Shown piece by piece: positions 1 through 9,355 of a DNA stretch of 64,000 bases (positions are counted from its first letter, which is position 1; every line of letters begins with the position of its first letter). The DNA comes from Candidatus Phosphoribacter hodrii (GTDB lineage Bacteria > Actinomycetota > Actinomycetes > Actinomycetales > Dermatophilaceae), in assembly GCA_016707175.1 (NCBI GenBank), contig JADJIB010000011.1:62001-126000 (forward strand), written 5' to 3'. The notes under the pieces are model-generated. The model was not told the DNA's origin. It did no database searches and saw nothing but the letters and a program-made list of their open reading frames with translations. Both the position numbers and the translations under genes were made by a program.

Positions 1-464
1 CGGCAATCTTCCTCATTCTCGTCGTGGTGGCCGTGGCGATCGGTGTGCTCCTGGACCGGATCTCGCTGGGTTTCCGGATCCGCTACCAGGGAGCCAACGC
101 CGAGGCGAGCCGGTTCTCCGGGATCAGCTCGACGCGGACTCTGCTGGCGACCTACACCATCGTCGGACTGCTGGGCGGCATCGCCGGCGTGGTCTTCCTG
201 TCGCGCAACCCCAGCGCGAGTGCCGACTACGGCGCCTCCTACACCCTGCTCGTCATCGTCATCGCCGTGCTCGGCGGCACCAACCCGTACGGCGGCCGGG
301 CCACCGTCCTCGGCGTGGTGCTGGCCACGCTCTGCCTGCAGGTCGTCGCCAGCGGGTTCACGGCCATGCGATTGAGCTCCCAGCAATACGCCATGGCGCA
401 GGGCGTCATCCTCATCGGCGCCATGGTCCTGGATTACCTCCGAGGTCGTGGTTCCTCGAGATGA
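1..464 (+). CDS. ABC transporter permease, C-terminal part (sugar/BPD_transp_2 type)
   Basis: The gene enters from the left edge, so only the last 153 or so residues are visible (reading frame from base 3, stop TGA at 462-464). The fragment has several hydrophobic helices and the Gly-rich segment LLVIVIAVLGGTNPYGGRA, a hallmark of the inner-membrane permeases of the ribose/branched-chain-amino-acid importer class (RbsC, LsrC, LivH relatives). It would form the membrane channel of an importer. The downstream sugar kinase and BtpA/SgcQ-like gene argue for a carbohydrate-type substrate, but nothing in the fragment fixes it. The stop codon overlaps an ATG (ATGA at 461) that could start the next gene, so the cluster is probably co-transcribed. 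The binding protein and ATPase would lie to the left of the window. Confidence 0.85.
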   Translation, partial: AIFLILVVVAVAIGVLLDRISLGFRIRYQGANAEASRFSGISSTRTLLATYTIVGLLGGIAGVVFLSRNPSASADYGASYTLLVIVIAVLGGTNPYGGRATVLGVVLATLCLQVVASGFTAMRLSSQQYAMAQGVILIGAMVLDYLRGRGSSR

Positions 465-574
465 GACCCGATCCGGCGTCAGTGTCGGCCAGCGTCAACC
501 CCACAACCAACCCCAGCCACAATCCCCGCCACCACCCCAGCACCACCCCCTACGTTTCGAAAGGCAGTACCAGC

Positions 575-1378
575 GTGTCCTGGCTCAGCGACCTCTTCTG
601 TGTGACCAAGCCGGTCATCGGCATGTGTCACCTCTCCCCGCTCCCCGGGGACCCCTCCTATGACAGGGGGCGCGGCGTCCGGGCAATCGTCGCCCACGCA
701 CGCCGCGAGGTGGAGTCGCTTCAGGAGGGTGGCGTGGACGGCATCCTCATCTCGAATGAGTTCAGCCTGCCCTACCTGACCAAGACCGAGCCCATCACGG
801 CTGTGACCATGGCCCGCATCATCGGCGAGATCAACGACGCGATCGAGGTTCCCTTCGGCGTGAACGTCCTCTGGGACGCGACCGCCAGCATCGACCTCGC
901 CGTCGCGACCGACGCCAAGTTCGTGCGTGAGGTGTTCACGGGGGTGTATGCCGGTGACTTCGGTCTGTGGAACACGAACGTCGGACAGACTGCGCGCCAC
1001 CGGTTGGCAGTGTCCGGCGACGACGTCCGGTTGCTCTTCAACATCGTGCCCGAGGCCGCCAACTACCTTGCCGGGCGCGACCTCGCGTCGGTGACCCGCT
1101 CGACGGTGTTCAACTGCGTTCCCGATGCCCTGTGCGTCTCCGGTCTGACGGCAGGCGCTCCGACGGACAACTCCGTCCTCAAGGTGGTCAAGGACAACGC
1201 CGGCGACGTTCCGGTCATCGTCAACACCGGAGTCCGGGCCGAGACCGCGGAGCCGAGCCTGCGGATCGCCGATGCCGCGATCGTCGGGACGGCCTTGAAG
1301 CGCGATGGCATCTTCGAGAACACTGTGGATGTGGCCAGGGTCATCGAGTTGATGGACGTCGTGCGGAGCATGCGCTGA
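575..1378 (+). CDS. BtpA/SgcQ family TIM-barrel protein
   Basis: A 267-residue cytosolic protein of the BtpA family (cyanobacterial BtpA, E. coli SgcQ), recognised by the N-terminal block KPVIGMCHLSPLPG, the central GVNVLWDA and the C-terminal VNTGVRAETAEPSLRIADAAIVGTALK-like block, which has the shape of a phosphate-binding end of a TIM barrel. The enzymatic reaction of the family is not established; SgcQ belongs to a carbohydrate operon. I chose GTG 575, preceded by AAAGG at 560-564, because the family normally starts just before this block. The open frame extends to ATG 461, overlapping the permease stop, but the extra 38 residues are Pro/Asn/His-rich and look non-conserved. The stop overlaps the start of the kinase gene (TGATG), suggesting translational coupling. 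Confidence 0.82.
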   Translation: MSWLSDLFCVTKPVIGMCHLSPLPGDPSYDRGRGVRAIVAHARREVESLQEGGVDGILISNEFSLPYLTKTEPITAVTMARIIGEINDAIEVPFGVNVLWDATASIDLAVATDAKFVREVFTGVYAGDFGLWNTNVGQTARHRLAVSGDDVRLLFNIVPEAANYLAGRDLASVTRSTVFNCVPDALCVSGLTAGAPTDNSVLKVVKDNAGDVPVIVNTGVRAETAEPSLRIADAAIVGTALKRDGIFENTVDVARVIELMDVVRSMR

Positions 1379-2888
1379 TGCGATCCGCCCTCGGTGCCGA
1401 CCGCCCGCTCCTGGGGGTCGACATCGGGACGTTCGAGGCCAAGGGCGTGCTGGCTACTGCGGACGGGACGGTGCTGGCTCGGGCCCGCCGCAGACACGGC
1501 CTGCTCACCCCCGCAGAGGGCCATGTCGAGCATGACCCCGAAACCGTGTGGTGGGACGGGCTGTGCGCCGTGGCCGCGGAGTTGATGGCCAGACCCGAGG
1601 CCCGGGGCGGCGTTGAAGCGGTCGGAGTGAGCGGGATCGGACCGTGCGTCCTGCCCGTCGATGCGCAACTCCGGCCGCTCCGCTCGGCGATCCTCTACGG
1701 CGTCGACTCGCGGGCCAGCCGCCAGATCGACTCACTCACCGCGCGGCTGGGGCCGGGGGAGATCTTCCGACGCTCTGGCAACTCGCTGTCCAGTCAGTCG
1801 GCAGCCCCCAAGATCGCCTGGCTGCGAGACGAGGAGCCCGCCAACTGGGAGGCAGCGCGGTGGTTCCTCACCTGCCAGTCCTTCCTCGTGGCCCGACTGA
1901 CCGACGAGGTGGTCATCGACCATGCCACGGCGGGCTACTTCCACCCGATCTACGACATCGCCACGCAGCAGTGGGACCTGAGCGACTGCGATGACATCGT
2001 CGAGGAAGCCCGGTTGCCCCGGTTGGCCTGGTCGAGCGAGATCGCGGGGACCGTCACTGCGGCTGCGCACCGTGCCACCGGCATCCCGGAAGGCACCCGC
2101 GTCATCGTCGGGACGGCCGATGCGCCCCGGCCGAAGCCGTGGCCGCCGGTGTCATCGACCAGGGTTCGGTGATGGCCATGTATGGATCGTCGGGCTTCTT
2201 CATCCGGGTCGGCGACACCCTCGTGACCGACCACACCCTGTGGGCTGCGCCCTTCGTCTTCCCGGGGACCTTCGTCCTCGCCGCCGGCGTGGCCACCTCG
2301 GGAACCGCCACTCGGTGGATCGCCGAGGTCCTCGACATTGTCGGCAACACTGACCAACAGACCTTCGCCGCTCTGATTGGTCTTGCCGAACAGGCCACTC
2401 CCGGCTGTCGTGGCCTGCTGGCCCTTCCGCACTTCAGCGGCGAACGCACGCCCTTCCACGACCCTCAGAGCCGAGCGGCCTTCGTCGGCCTCGGGCTCTC
2501 CCACGGCCGGCCGGAGCTCGCCCGCGGAGTCATCGAGGGAGTGGCCCATGCGACCGCCGCCGCGCTGGCGGCATACGGGAAGGCCGGAGCGCCCGTGCGC
2601 CGGGTGGCGGCCATCGGTGGCGGGACCAAGAACGACATCCTCCTGCGCAGCGTGTCGGCGATCGCCGGGGTGACCCAGACGGTCGTCGACTCCGATGGCG
2701 CCGCGCTGGGCGACGCCGCCCTGGCTGCGCTCGCGGTCGGCGCGGTCGACTCCCGCGCGCAGTTGGCCGCGTGGGCCCGCATCCGCGAGGTCGTCGACCC
2801 GGATCCGGCGCTGAGCGACGTCCTCGTGCCGGACCACGCCAGGTTCCTTGCTCTCTACAGCGCGCTGTGCCAGTGGCGTGCTCGCTGA
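1378..2888 (+). CDS. FGGY-family carbohydrate kinase, interrupted by a frameshift
   Basis: An FGGY kinase (xylulokinase/glycerokinase superfamily) of about 503 residues once the frame is repaired; it phosphorylates a sugar or polyol with ATP in the cytosol. The N-half (frame from ATG 1378) has the phosphate-1 loop LLGVDIGTFEAKGVL and runs to GTADA near 2120. The protein then continues in another frame as AEAVAAGVIDQGS, PHFSGERTPFHDP and the C-terminal nucleotide site GGGTKNDILLRSVSAIAG. The switch occurs in the run GCGCCCCGG around 2,123-2,131: two bases too many, or one C missing. Without repair the first frame ends at 2172, leaving a half enzyme. A consensus error in a C run is as likely as a real lesion. 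Start ATG overlaps the upstream stop, so it belongs to the same operon as the BtpA-like gene. Confidence 0.85.
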
Positions 2889-2913
2889 TCTCGTTGTGCG
2901 AAAGGCGGTCCCC

Positions 2914-4014
2914 GTGTCCATGAGCCTCCCGGCCCTAGCGGAACTCGTTGCCGACGGCGTGTCGGTGACCCAGGGGTCTCGGGTCTCCATCTTCACCAAC
3001 GATGCCGCTGTGCTCCCTGCCGCCGCGGCGTTCGTCGAAGAGGTCTACCGCCGGGGTGGGCTGGCCCAGATCGTCCACGCCGACGAGCAGTTCGACGCCT
3101 CCGCCGTCCGATGGGGCAGCGAGTCGATGCTGCGCCAGCCGCCGCCGATCGAGGAAGCGGCCATGCGCTGGTCGGACGTCCACGTGTCCTTCCGAGGCTT
3201 GCTACCCCCGACCGAAGCGCTCTCGGGCGCGCGGGTGGCCGCGCTGCGTGAAGGCCGAGGCCGGATCGCCACGCTGCGTTGGGAGGGCACCCGTTGGGCG
3301 ATCGTGCGGGTCCCGACGGCGCAGTGGGCCGAGTTCGCGGGTGTCGATGCCCAGACGCTGATGGATGAGTGGAGCGCGTCGTTCGCTGAGGACTGGCCAG
3401 CCGCCGAGTCCCGGCTGATGCCGTGGTGTGCCGAACTGGCCGAGGCGTCGAGCGTTCACATCGTCGGGTCGGATACCGATCTCGTGCTTGGCGTCGGAGG
3501 GCGCACCTGGGTCCCGTTTGCGGGCCGGGCCAACTGGCCGGACGGCGAGATCGCCACCGCGCCGGTGGAGGATCAGGTCGACGGGCACATCACTTTCCCC
3601 GGTCGATTCTGGTTCAGCGGCTTGGAGGTCGCCGACCTTCGCTTGAACTTCGCTGACGGCCGCGTCACCTCCGTGGCTGCGTCAGCGGGGGAGGACTTCG
3701 TCAGGGGCCTGCTCGCAACCGACGACGGCGCGATGCGGGTGGGGGAGTTCGGGATTGGGCTGAACGCCGCCCTGCGCACCCCCACGGGCGACCTGCTTAT
3801 CGACGAGAAGATCCTCGGGACGGTGCACATCGCCCTGGGGCGCTCCTACCAGGAGTGCGGGGGCCGCAACCGGTCCGCGCTCCACTGGGACATCGTCAAG
3901 GACCTCCGGGACGGGGGGACCGTGCGCGTGGGGGACCGAGCGCTCATCGCGGACGGCATCGTCTCGGACGAACTGCGCAGGTATGCCGTGGCCGCGCCCG
4001 ACGAATCTCGGTAA
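2914..4014 (+). CDS. M29-type metallo-aminopeptidase
   Basis: A 366-residue protein of the thermophilic-type leucyl aminopeptidase family M29 (AmpS, PepS), cytosolic enzymes that remove N-terminal residues using a two-metal centre. The expected ligand pattern is visible in order: Glu in DGEIATAPVED, Glu in VGEFGIGLN, His and Tyr in GTVHIALGRSY, and His and Asp in ALHWDIVKD. The family is therefore assigned with confidence and the site looks intact. GTG 2914 is preferred because AAAGG at 2901-2905 is well spaced; ATG 2920 is an alternative. The gene follows the kinase by 25 bases and is probably the last of the operon. A peptidase with a sugar kinase and sugar-type permease suggests a substrate containing both a sugar and an amide, which is inference. 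The next 109 bases hold no gene. Confidence 0.85.
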   Translation: MSMSLPALAELVADGVSVTQGSRVSIFTNDAAVLPAAAAFVEEVYRRGGLAQIVHADEQFDASAVRWGSESMLRQPPPIEEAAMRWSDVHVSFRGLLPPTEALSGARVAALREGRGRIATLRWEGTRWAIVRVPTAQWAEFAGVDAQTLMDEWSASFAEDWPAAESRLMPWCAELAEASSVHIVGSDTDLVLGVGGRTWVPFAGRANWPDGEIATAPVEDQVDGHITFPGRFWFSGLEVADLRLNFADGRVTSVAASAGEDFVRGLLATDDGAMRVGEFGIGLNAALRTPTGDLLIDEKILGTVHIALGRSYQECGGRNRSALHWDIVKDLRDGGTVRVGDRALIADGIVSDELRRYAVAAPDESR

Positions 4015-4123
4015 ATGACGCCCGGTCGGCGTGTCGTGCGGGGTCAGAGGGGTCCTTGGGTCTTATGGTGCAATCGGTGAGATCTCGCTATCGTGGGGCC
4101 GTTGTCCCAACGATGGAGGTCGC

Positions 4124-5533
4124 ATGCTGGCACGGATGCCTAGGCGCTCAGGCGTCGGCACCGGGTCACGAGGCGGCCTCGGGTCGCTCGTGCTCGCCTG
4201 CATCGCAGGCTTGTTGCTGATCTGGCTGGCACCCTCGCCGAATGCCGCAGCCGACGACTCCGTCCTGCCGGTCATCCCCAGCACCGCCCAGGTCGACGCG
4301 GCGAAGTCGGCCGTGGCCACCCAGGGCGACCGCGTCGCCGAGCTCGACGCGGCATACCAACAGGCAACGGCCGAGGCAGGGGCGCGCCAGCACGCTGTGG
4401 CGACCGCCGCGGCTGCGTATGCCGCCGCACAGGCCGCCGAAGACGCTGCGGCTCACGCCGCCGAACTGGCTGCGGCAGAGGCAGATCGGGCCGCGCAGGC
4501 CTCCGCGGCGGCGCGCGATGCGATCAGCCGAACGGCCGCCGCGGCATACGAGCAGAACGGGTCGACCGGAGAACTCATGCTGGGACTCCTCACCATGGAG
4601 GGGCCACAACGAGCGGTGGACCTTGCGCAATACCTCGAGGACTCCGCCAACAGCCTGGACCGTCAACTGCGCGATGCCGCGATGCTCGCCGGGGTCGCCG
4701 ACTCGGCGACCGCTGTTGCCGCTGAGCGCAGCCGCGTGTTGACCGAGGCCCGACTGGCGCGGGCCGCTGCCCTCACCGGCATGGAGGCGGAACTCGCTTC
4801 GGCGACCGACGCGCTCAATGCCGTCGCTGGCCGACAGCGAGCGATGGTGGCCGAGCTAGCAGCGCTTCAGCAGACCTCCGAGGAGACCCAGCAGCAGCGG
4901 CTGGACGGGCTGGCGGCAGCCGCCGCGGCGCAGGCAGCCGCTGACGCAGCCGCGCAGCGGGCCGCTCGGGAGGCGGCCGAACGCGCTGCAGCCCAAGCGA
5001 AGCCGAGCCCGACTCCCGCCTCGCGGGCCACGCCGTCGACGTCGAACACGCCGTCGACAACGACCTCGACGACCTCGCCCCCGCGCCCGTCGGCGAGCTC
5101 GTCGTCCTCGTCGTCCTCCACGCCGAAGGCCACCTCGACCACAACGACGTCGACGACCACCCCGTCAGCCTCCGCGTCCCCGACGAGCACGCCGCCGCCG
5201 ACGTCCTCGACCTTGGCGTGGGCCCAGGCGCATCCCAAGACCGTGGCGCAGCAGATCATGCCGACGTTCGGCTTCGACTCCAGCCAATGGACGTGTCTCG
5301 AGTCGCTCTGGCAGCACGAGAGCAGCTGGAACTGGGCGGCGGACAACCCGTACTCGAGCGCCTACGGCATCCCGCAGGCGTTGCCCGGCACGAAGATGGC
5401 CACCGCGGGCGCCGACTGGTTGGTCAACCCGGCGACCCAGATCACCTGGGGGTTGGGTTACATCAAGAGTCGGTACGGAACTCCCTGCGGTGCCTGGAGC
5501 GCCTGGCAATCTCGTTCTCCGCATTGGTACTGA
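4124..5533 (+). CDS. secreted coiled-coil protein with C-terminal lysozyme-like (SLT-type) domain
   Basis: A 469-residue exported protein. The N-terminus has a basic stretch and a hydrophobic segment (SLVLACIAGLLLIWLA, residues 24-39) that works as a signal peptide or anchor. Residues about 60-300 are an Ala/Glu/Gln-rich coiled coil like those in PcsB/RipA-type hydrolases. A Ser/Thr/Pro low-complexity linker follows (about 305-360). The last about 105 residues form a lysozyme-like fold with WQHESSWNWAADNP (candidate catalytic Glu near residue 399) and SSAYGIPQALPGTKM, the pattern of actinobacterial resuscitation-factor or transglycosylase-like proteins. It should cleave or bind peptidoglycan outside the membrane, and would be a source of the anhydro-muropeptides that the 14.8-23.6 kb operon appears to salvage (inference). 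ATG 4124 is chosen because GGAGG at 4115-4119 lies just upstream; the open frame extends to 4031 without support. Confidence 0.82.
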   Translation: MLARMPRRSGVGTGSRGGLGSLVLACIAGLLLIWLAPSPNAAADDSVLPVIPSTAQVDAAKSAVATQGDRVAELDAAYQQATAEAGARQHAVATAAAAYAAAQAAEDAAAHAAELAAAEADRAAQASAAARDAISRTAAAAYEQNGSTGELMLGLLTMEGPQRAVDLAQYLEDSANSLDRQLRDAAMLAGVADSATAVAAERSRVLTEARLARAAALTGMEAELASATDALNAVAGRQRAMVAELAALQQTSEETQQQRLDGLAAAAAAQAAADAAAQRAAREAAERAAAQAKPSPTPASRATPSTSNTPSTTTSTTSPPRPSASSSSSSSSTPKATSTTTTSTTTPSASASPTSTPPPTSSTLAWAQAHPKTVAQQIMPTFGFDSSQWTCLESLWQHESSWNWAADNPYSSAYGIPQALPGTKMATAGADWLVNPATQITWGLGYIKSRYGTPCGAWSAWQSRSPHWY

Positions 5534-5539
5534 TCGGCG

Positions 5540-6772
5540 TCAGGCGTCGGTCGTCGTGCCGTGCGCGATTCGGGCCAACTCGCGCCAGATGATGGCGAGC
5601 AGGATCGCCGACCCGCCGAAGGCGAACCAGAACGGCGCCGTCACGCCCCACAGTGAGGCGAGGACGCCGCCGAGGGCCTGCCCCACGACTAACCCGCCAA
5701 ACAGCCCGAGGGTGTAGACGCTTCCGACCCGCCCCTGGAACTCCGTGGGAACCGCCCGCTGGCGCACCGCCCGAGCCGTCGCGCCCCAGACGAACGCCTC
5801 CGCACCGAAGGCGAACATCACCACCAGCGCCACTGCCGGCATCGTCGTCAGGGCCAGCCCGAGATGGACCAGGGTCTCGGTGAGCAGGCACACCCGCATG
5901 AGGGCAGCGAGGGTGAACCGCCGCTCCAACCAGTCGTATGCCGCGGTGCTCGCCAACCCGCCGACCGCCACGGCCGTCGTCAGGGCACCGAATCCCACCG
6001 GCCCCATCCCAAGTCGGTCCTGCGCCAGGAGCACGAGGACCGACCACGCGGCGCCCCACGTCACGTTGAAGACGAGGATCGTGAGGGCCAGGGTTCGGAC
6101 CGGCCCGTTACCCCAGAGCCAACGGAAACCCTCGGCGATGTCCCGCCGCACGTGGCTGACCTCAGCTCGCGGCGGCATAGGCGGCACCTTCATCCGCCCG
6201 ACGAGCACCGCACCAAAGGCCACGCACACGGCTTGGGTCCCGAAGGGAACGGCGACGCCAATCGCGAACAACGCCGCACCAATCGGCGGAGCGATCAACT
6301 GGTTCATCGTCAGGTAACCCGCCATGAGGCGGGCGTTGGCGATGCCCAGGTCGGGTGGGTCGACGATCATCGGCAGCAGCGTCGGTGACGCGGTGTCCGC
6401 GAAGGTCTCGGCCGTCCCGAGCAGGAACATCACGGCTAGGACGAGCCAGACGTGCACCGTCCCACCGGTGAGCGCCACGGTGAAGAGGAGCAGCACAACC
6501 GCCCGAGCCACATCGACGGCGACGACCATGCGCTTGCGGTCGAGACGATCAGCCAGCACACCGGCATACAGGCCGAACAGCACCCACGGCAGTCGCAGGA
6601 GCACGGCGGCCGCGGCCACGAGCAGAGGATCGCGGGTCACCGACGCCATGAGCAAGGGGCCGGCCGCGAGGGCGATGCCATCGCCGATGTTGCTCACCCA
6701 CGTCGACCCGAGCAGCAGGGAGTAGGCCGGCCCGAGCCGTCGTGGTAACACCCGCTCCCGAAAGCCGCTCAC
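5540..6772 (-). CDS. MFS transporter (MFS_3/EntS-like exporter)
   Basis: A 410-residue integral membrane protein with about twelve hydrophobic helices and the loop-2/3 motif GVLADRLDRKRMVVAVD, the major-facilitator signature GxLaDrxdRkrv. The overall pattern (WVSNIGDGI near the start, LLPMIVDPPDLGIANARLMAG in the middle) matches the EntS/MefA-like MFS_3 group, which exports small molecules such as siderophores or macrolides. The substrate cannot be read from the sequence. It ends 6 bases from the end of the convergent lysozyme-like gene and is divergent from the helicase gene with about 110 bases between the starts, so that gap must hold both promoters. Confidence 0.85.
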   Translation of the reverse strand: MSGFRERVLPRRLGPAYSLLLGSTWVSNIGDGIALAAGPLLMASVTRDPLLVAAAAVLLRLPWVLFGLYAGVLADRLDRKRMVVAVDVARAVVLLLFTVALTGGTVHVWLVLAVMFLLGTAETFADTASPTLLPMIVDPPDLGIANARLMAGYLTMNQLIAPPIGAALFAIGVAVPFGTQAVCVAFGAVLVGRMKVPPMPPRAEVSHVRRDIAEGFRWLWGNGPVRTLALTILVFNVTWGAAWSVLVLLAQDRLGMGPVGFGALTTAVAVGGLASTAAYDWLERRFTLAALMRVCLLTETLVHLGLALTTMPAVALVVMFAFGAEAFVWGATARAVRQRAVPTEFQGRVGSVYTLGLFGGLVVGQALGGVLASLWGVTAPFWFAFGGSAILLAIIWRELARIAHGTTTDA

Positions 6773-6881
6773 AAACCGATGACGCTACCCGTCTCGGCGG
6801 CCGCACCGCGTGGGGTTTGCCACGTGGCCCGGCCGGGGACGGCTGCCGCGAGTGGCGGGCGGCACGGCATACAGTGGCGCG

Positions 6882-9143
6882 GTGTCCACCCTCGACAACC
6901 TGCTGCGCGCTGCGGTGGCCGGAGTCGGGGGCACCGAGCGGCCGGGCCAGGTGCAGATGGCGTATGCCGTGGAGCGCGCCGTCCAGGCCCGCGAGCACCT
7001 GCTCGTCCAGGCCGGGACCGGCACCGGCAAGTCGCTGGCCTACCTCGTGCCCGCGGTCCAGCACGCCCTCGACACCGGCAAGCCCTCCGTTGTCGCCACC
7101 GCCACTCTGGCGCTGCAGGCCCAGATCGTCGACCGCGACCTGCCCCGGCTGGCGACCGCCTTGGCGCCGCTGCTGGGGCGCTCGCCGACCTTCGCCATGG
7201 TCAAGGGCCGGCGCAACTATCTGTGTCTGCACAAGCTCGAAGGCGGCTTCCCCGACGACGACGCCCTGCTTGACGTCGGCGAGGTCGACCGTGCGGTGGG
7301 GCGGCTGGGGCAGGAGGTCATCCGGCTGCGCGCGTGGGCGGAGATCACCGAGTCCGGCGACCGCGACGAACTCGTCCCGGGCGTGTCCGACCGGGCCTGG
7401 CGGCAGGTGTCGGTCGACGCCCACGAGTGCCTGGGCGGGAAGTGTCCGCTGGTCACCGCCTGCTTCGTGGAGCGCTCGCGGGCCGCGGCGGCCGAGGTGG
7501 ACGTCATCGTCACCAACCACTCGTTCATGGCGATCGACTCGTTCGAAGGTCGCCAGATGTTGCCCGAACACGATCTGCTCGTGGTCGACGAGGCGCACGA
7601 GTTGGTCGAGCGGGTCACCTCGACGATCACCGACGAGCTGACCGCGGGCATGGTGAGCGGCGCGGCCCGGAGGGCCGGCAAGCGCAGCGAGCGGTCCGAC
7701 GACGCGACCGGGGCGGCGGACCTGCTCGGGTCGGTCCTTGACGGTATGCCGGAGGGCCGGGTTCTCAGCCTGCCCGATGCGCTCGTCCTGGCCCTGAGCC
7801 GGGTCCGGGATGTCGCCCGGGCGATGCAGAGTGAGCTCAAGCCTGAGGCCGGGGCCGAGGCGGACGGGGCGCTGCAGGTCGCGCGGGCCGCGGTCGACGA
7901 GGTGTTCGAGAACGCCGAGCGGATCCTCGAGGGCCGCGAGCTCGACGTCGTCTGGCTCTCCCACGAGCCGCGCCGGGGCGCCGTGCTGCGGGTCGCGCCG
8001 ATGAGCGTGGCGATGCTGGTGCGCGACAAAGTGCTCGCGGACCGGACCGTCGTGCTGACCTCGGCGACGCTGGAGTTGGGGGGATCCTTCGACGCGGTGG
8101 CCGGGACGATGGGGCTGCGCGGCGAGGGTGCGCCCGGGTGGACCGGCGTCGATGTCGGCTCGCCGTTCGACTACCCGCGCCAGGCGATCGCCTATGTCGC
8201 GGCCCACCTGCCGCCACCCGGTCGGGACGGCACCCCGACGGAGGCGATGGACGAGCTGGAGGCCCTGGTGCTGGCCGCCGGCGGCCGGACGCTCGGGCTG
8301 TTCTCCTCGATGCGGGCCGCCCAGGCGGCCTCGGAGGAGCTGCGCGACCGCTTCTCCCGTCAGGGGGTGGCCATCGAGATCCTGTGCCAGGGTGAAGACC
8401 AGATCTCCACTCTGGTACGGCAATTCGCACGTGACTCGACGACGTGCCTGTTCGGGACCTTGAGTCTGTGGCAGGGCGTCGACGTGCCGGGGTCGTCGTG
8501 CCAGTTGGTCGTCATCGACCGGATCCCCTTCCCGCGACCGGATGACCCATTGGCCTCGGCACGGACTCAGGCGATCGCCCGGATGGGCGGCAACGGGTTC
8601 ATGGCAGTGTCGGCCACCCATGCGGCGTTGCGATTGGCGCAAGGCGCCGGCCGGCTTGTCCGCCGCTCCGACGACCGGGGCGTTGTCGCCTTCCTCGACT
8701 CCCGGATGACCACCGCGAGGTATGCCGGCTTCCTCCAACGCTCGCTGCCTCCCTTCTGGCCGACGACCGATCGGGAGAAGGTGCTGGCTGCCCTGCGGCG
8801 GTTGGACGAGGTCGCTCCACCGCCGTTGCCGGTCGCCGAGCCCACGGCCCGGGGGCTGGGAGGTGCGCCCGCGGCATACCCGATGGGGGAGGAGGGCGGC
8901 GAGCCGGCGAGCGATCCGCGCCCAGTGGCCGGACCCCCGCCCGTCGCGCCCTCACCGCGGACGGCTGTCACCGGCGGTCATGCCTGGACGTCGGCGCAGG
9001 ATGCCGAGCTGCGAGACGCTGCCGAGGCGGGGATCGACCTGGACGAGTTGGTCGAGCACTTCGAGTTGGAGATCGACGTCATCCAGGCCCGGTTGGCGCA
9101 ACTGGGGCTGGAGATCGGGGAGCCGACCTTCGGTTTCGAGTGA
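6882..9143 (+). CDS. DinG-family ATP-dependent DNA helicase (XPD-like)
   Basis: A 753-residue superfamily 2 helicase. It has Walker A AGTGTGKS (residues 44-51), the DEAH box (236-239), four cysteines positioned for an XPD-type iron-sulfur cluster (Cys115, then Cys183, Cys188 and Cys194 in ECLGGKCPLVTAC), and the C-terminal motif LWQGVDVPGSSCQLVVIDR. These define DinG/YoaA-like 5'-3' helicases that unwind replication or repair intermediates. I chose GTG 6882: a TACAGT box lies 9-14 bases upstream, as in leaderless actinobacterial transcripts, and the family homology begins here. The open frame extends to 6810. After the helicase core comes a Pro/Gly-rich linker and an acidic, helical tail of about 55 residues (from HAWTSAQDAELRDAAEAGID) that is not part of the standard family and resembles a small binding domain. 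Confidence 0.92.
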   Translation: MSTLDNLLRAAVAGVGGTERPGQVQMAYAVERAVQAREHLLVQAGTGTGKSLAYLVPAVQHALDTGKPSVVATATLALQAQIVDRDLPRLATALAPLLGRSPTFAMVKGRRNYLCLHKLEGGFPDDDALLDVGEVDRAVGRLGQEVIRLRAWAEITESGDRDELVPGVSDRAWRQVSVDAHECLGGKCPLVTACFVERSRAAAAEVDVIVTNHSFMAIDSFEGRQMLPEHDLLVVDEAHELVERVTSTITDELTAGMVSGAARRAGKRSERSDDATGAADLLGSVLDGMPEGRVLSLPDALVLALSRVRDVARAMQSELKPEAGAEADGALQVARAAVDEVFENAERILEGRELDVVWLSHEPRRGAVLRVAPMSVAMLVRDKVLADRTVVLTSATLELGGSFDAVAGTMGLRGEGAPGWTGVDVGSPFDYPRQAIAYVAAHLPPPGRDGTPTEAMDELEALVLAAGGRTLGLFSSMRAAQAASEELRDRFSRQGVAIEILCQGEDQISTLVRQFARDSTTCLFGTLSLWQGVDVPGSSCQLVVIDRIPFPRPDDPLASARTQAIARMGGNGFMAVSATHAALRLAQGAGRLVRRSDDRGVVAFLDSRMTTARYAGFLQRSLPPFWPTTDREKVLAALRRLDEVAPPPLPVAEPTARGLGGAPAAYPMGEEGGEPASDPRPVAGPPPVAPSPRTAVTGGHAWTSAQDAELRDAAEAGIDLDELVEHFELEIDVIQARLAQLGLEIGEPTFGFE

Positions 9144-9355
9144 CGCGCTGCGCTTCGGCGCAACTCGGTTGACCTGGGCGGCCGTCCGATGCCAGGCTGA
9201 CCCGAGCGGCGTAACCTGACGCCCAGCCGGTGCCGGCCCCAGCCTGCGCACATCACGGCGAAGGGGAGCACATCCTCGGGCTGACATGCTGTCGTCGCGT
9301 TCGCCCCACAGGCTGCGGCGGGCTGGGGCCGTGCACAGCCGGAGAGCGATTCCCG

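Noticed and set aside
461..574. Use of ATG 461 as the BtpA-like gene's start
   Set aside because: The 38 extra residues are Pro/Asn/His-rich and look like leader sequence; GTG 575 has a better ribosome-binding site.
4015..4123. Cyclic-di-AMP (ydaO) riboswitch before the lysozyme-like gene
   Set aside because: Such riboswitches often precede cell-wall hydrolases in actinobacteria, but the conserved core is not found here.
6549..8738. 729-codon minus-strand open frame over the helicase and MFS genes
   Set aside because: Its N-part is antisense to the helicase motifs and its C-part is a shifted reading of the MFS gene.
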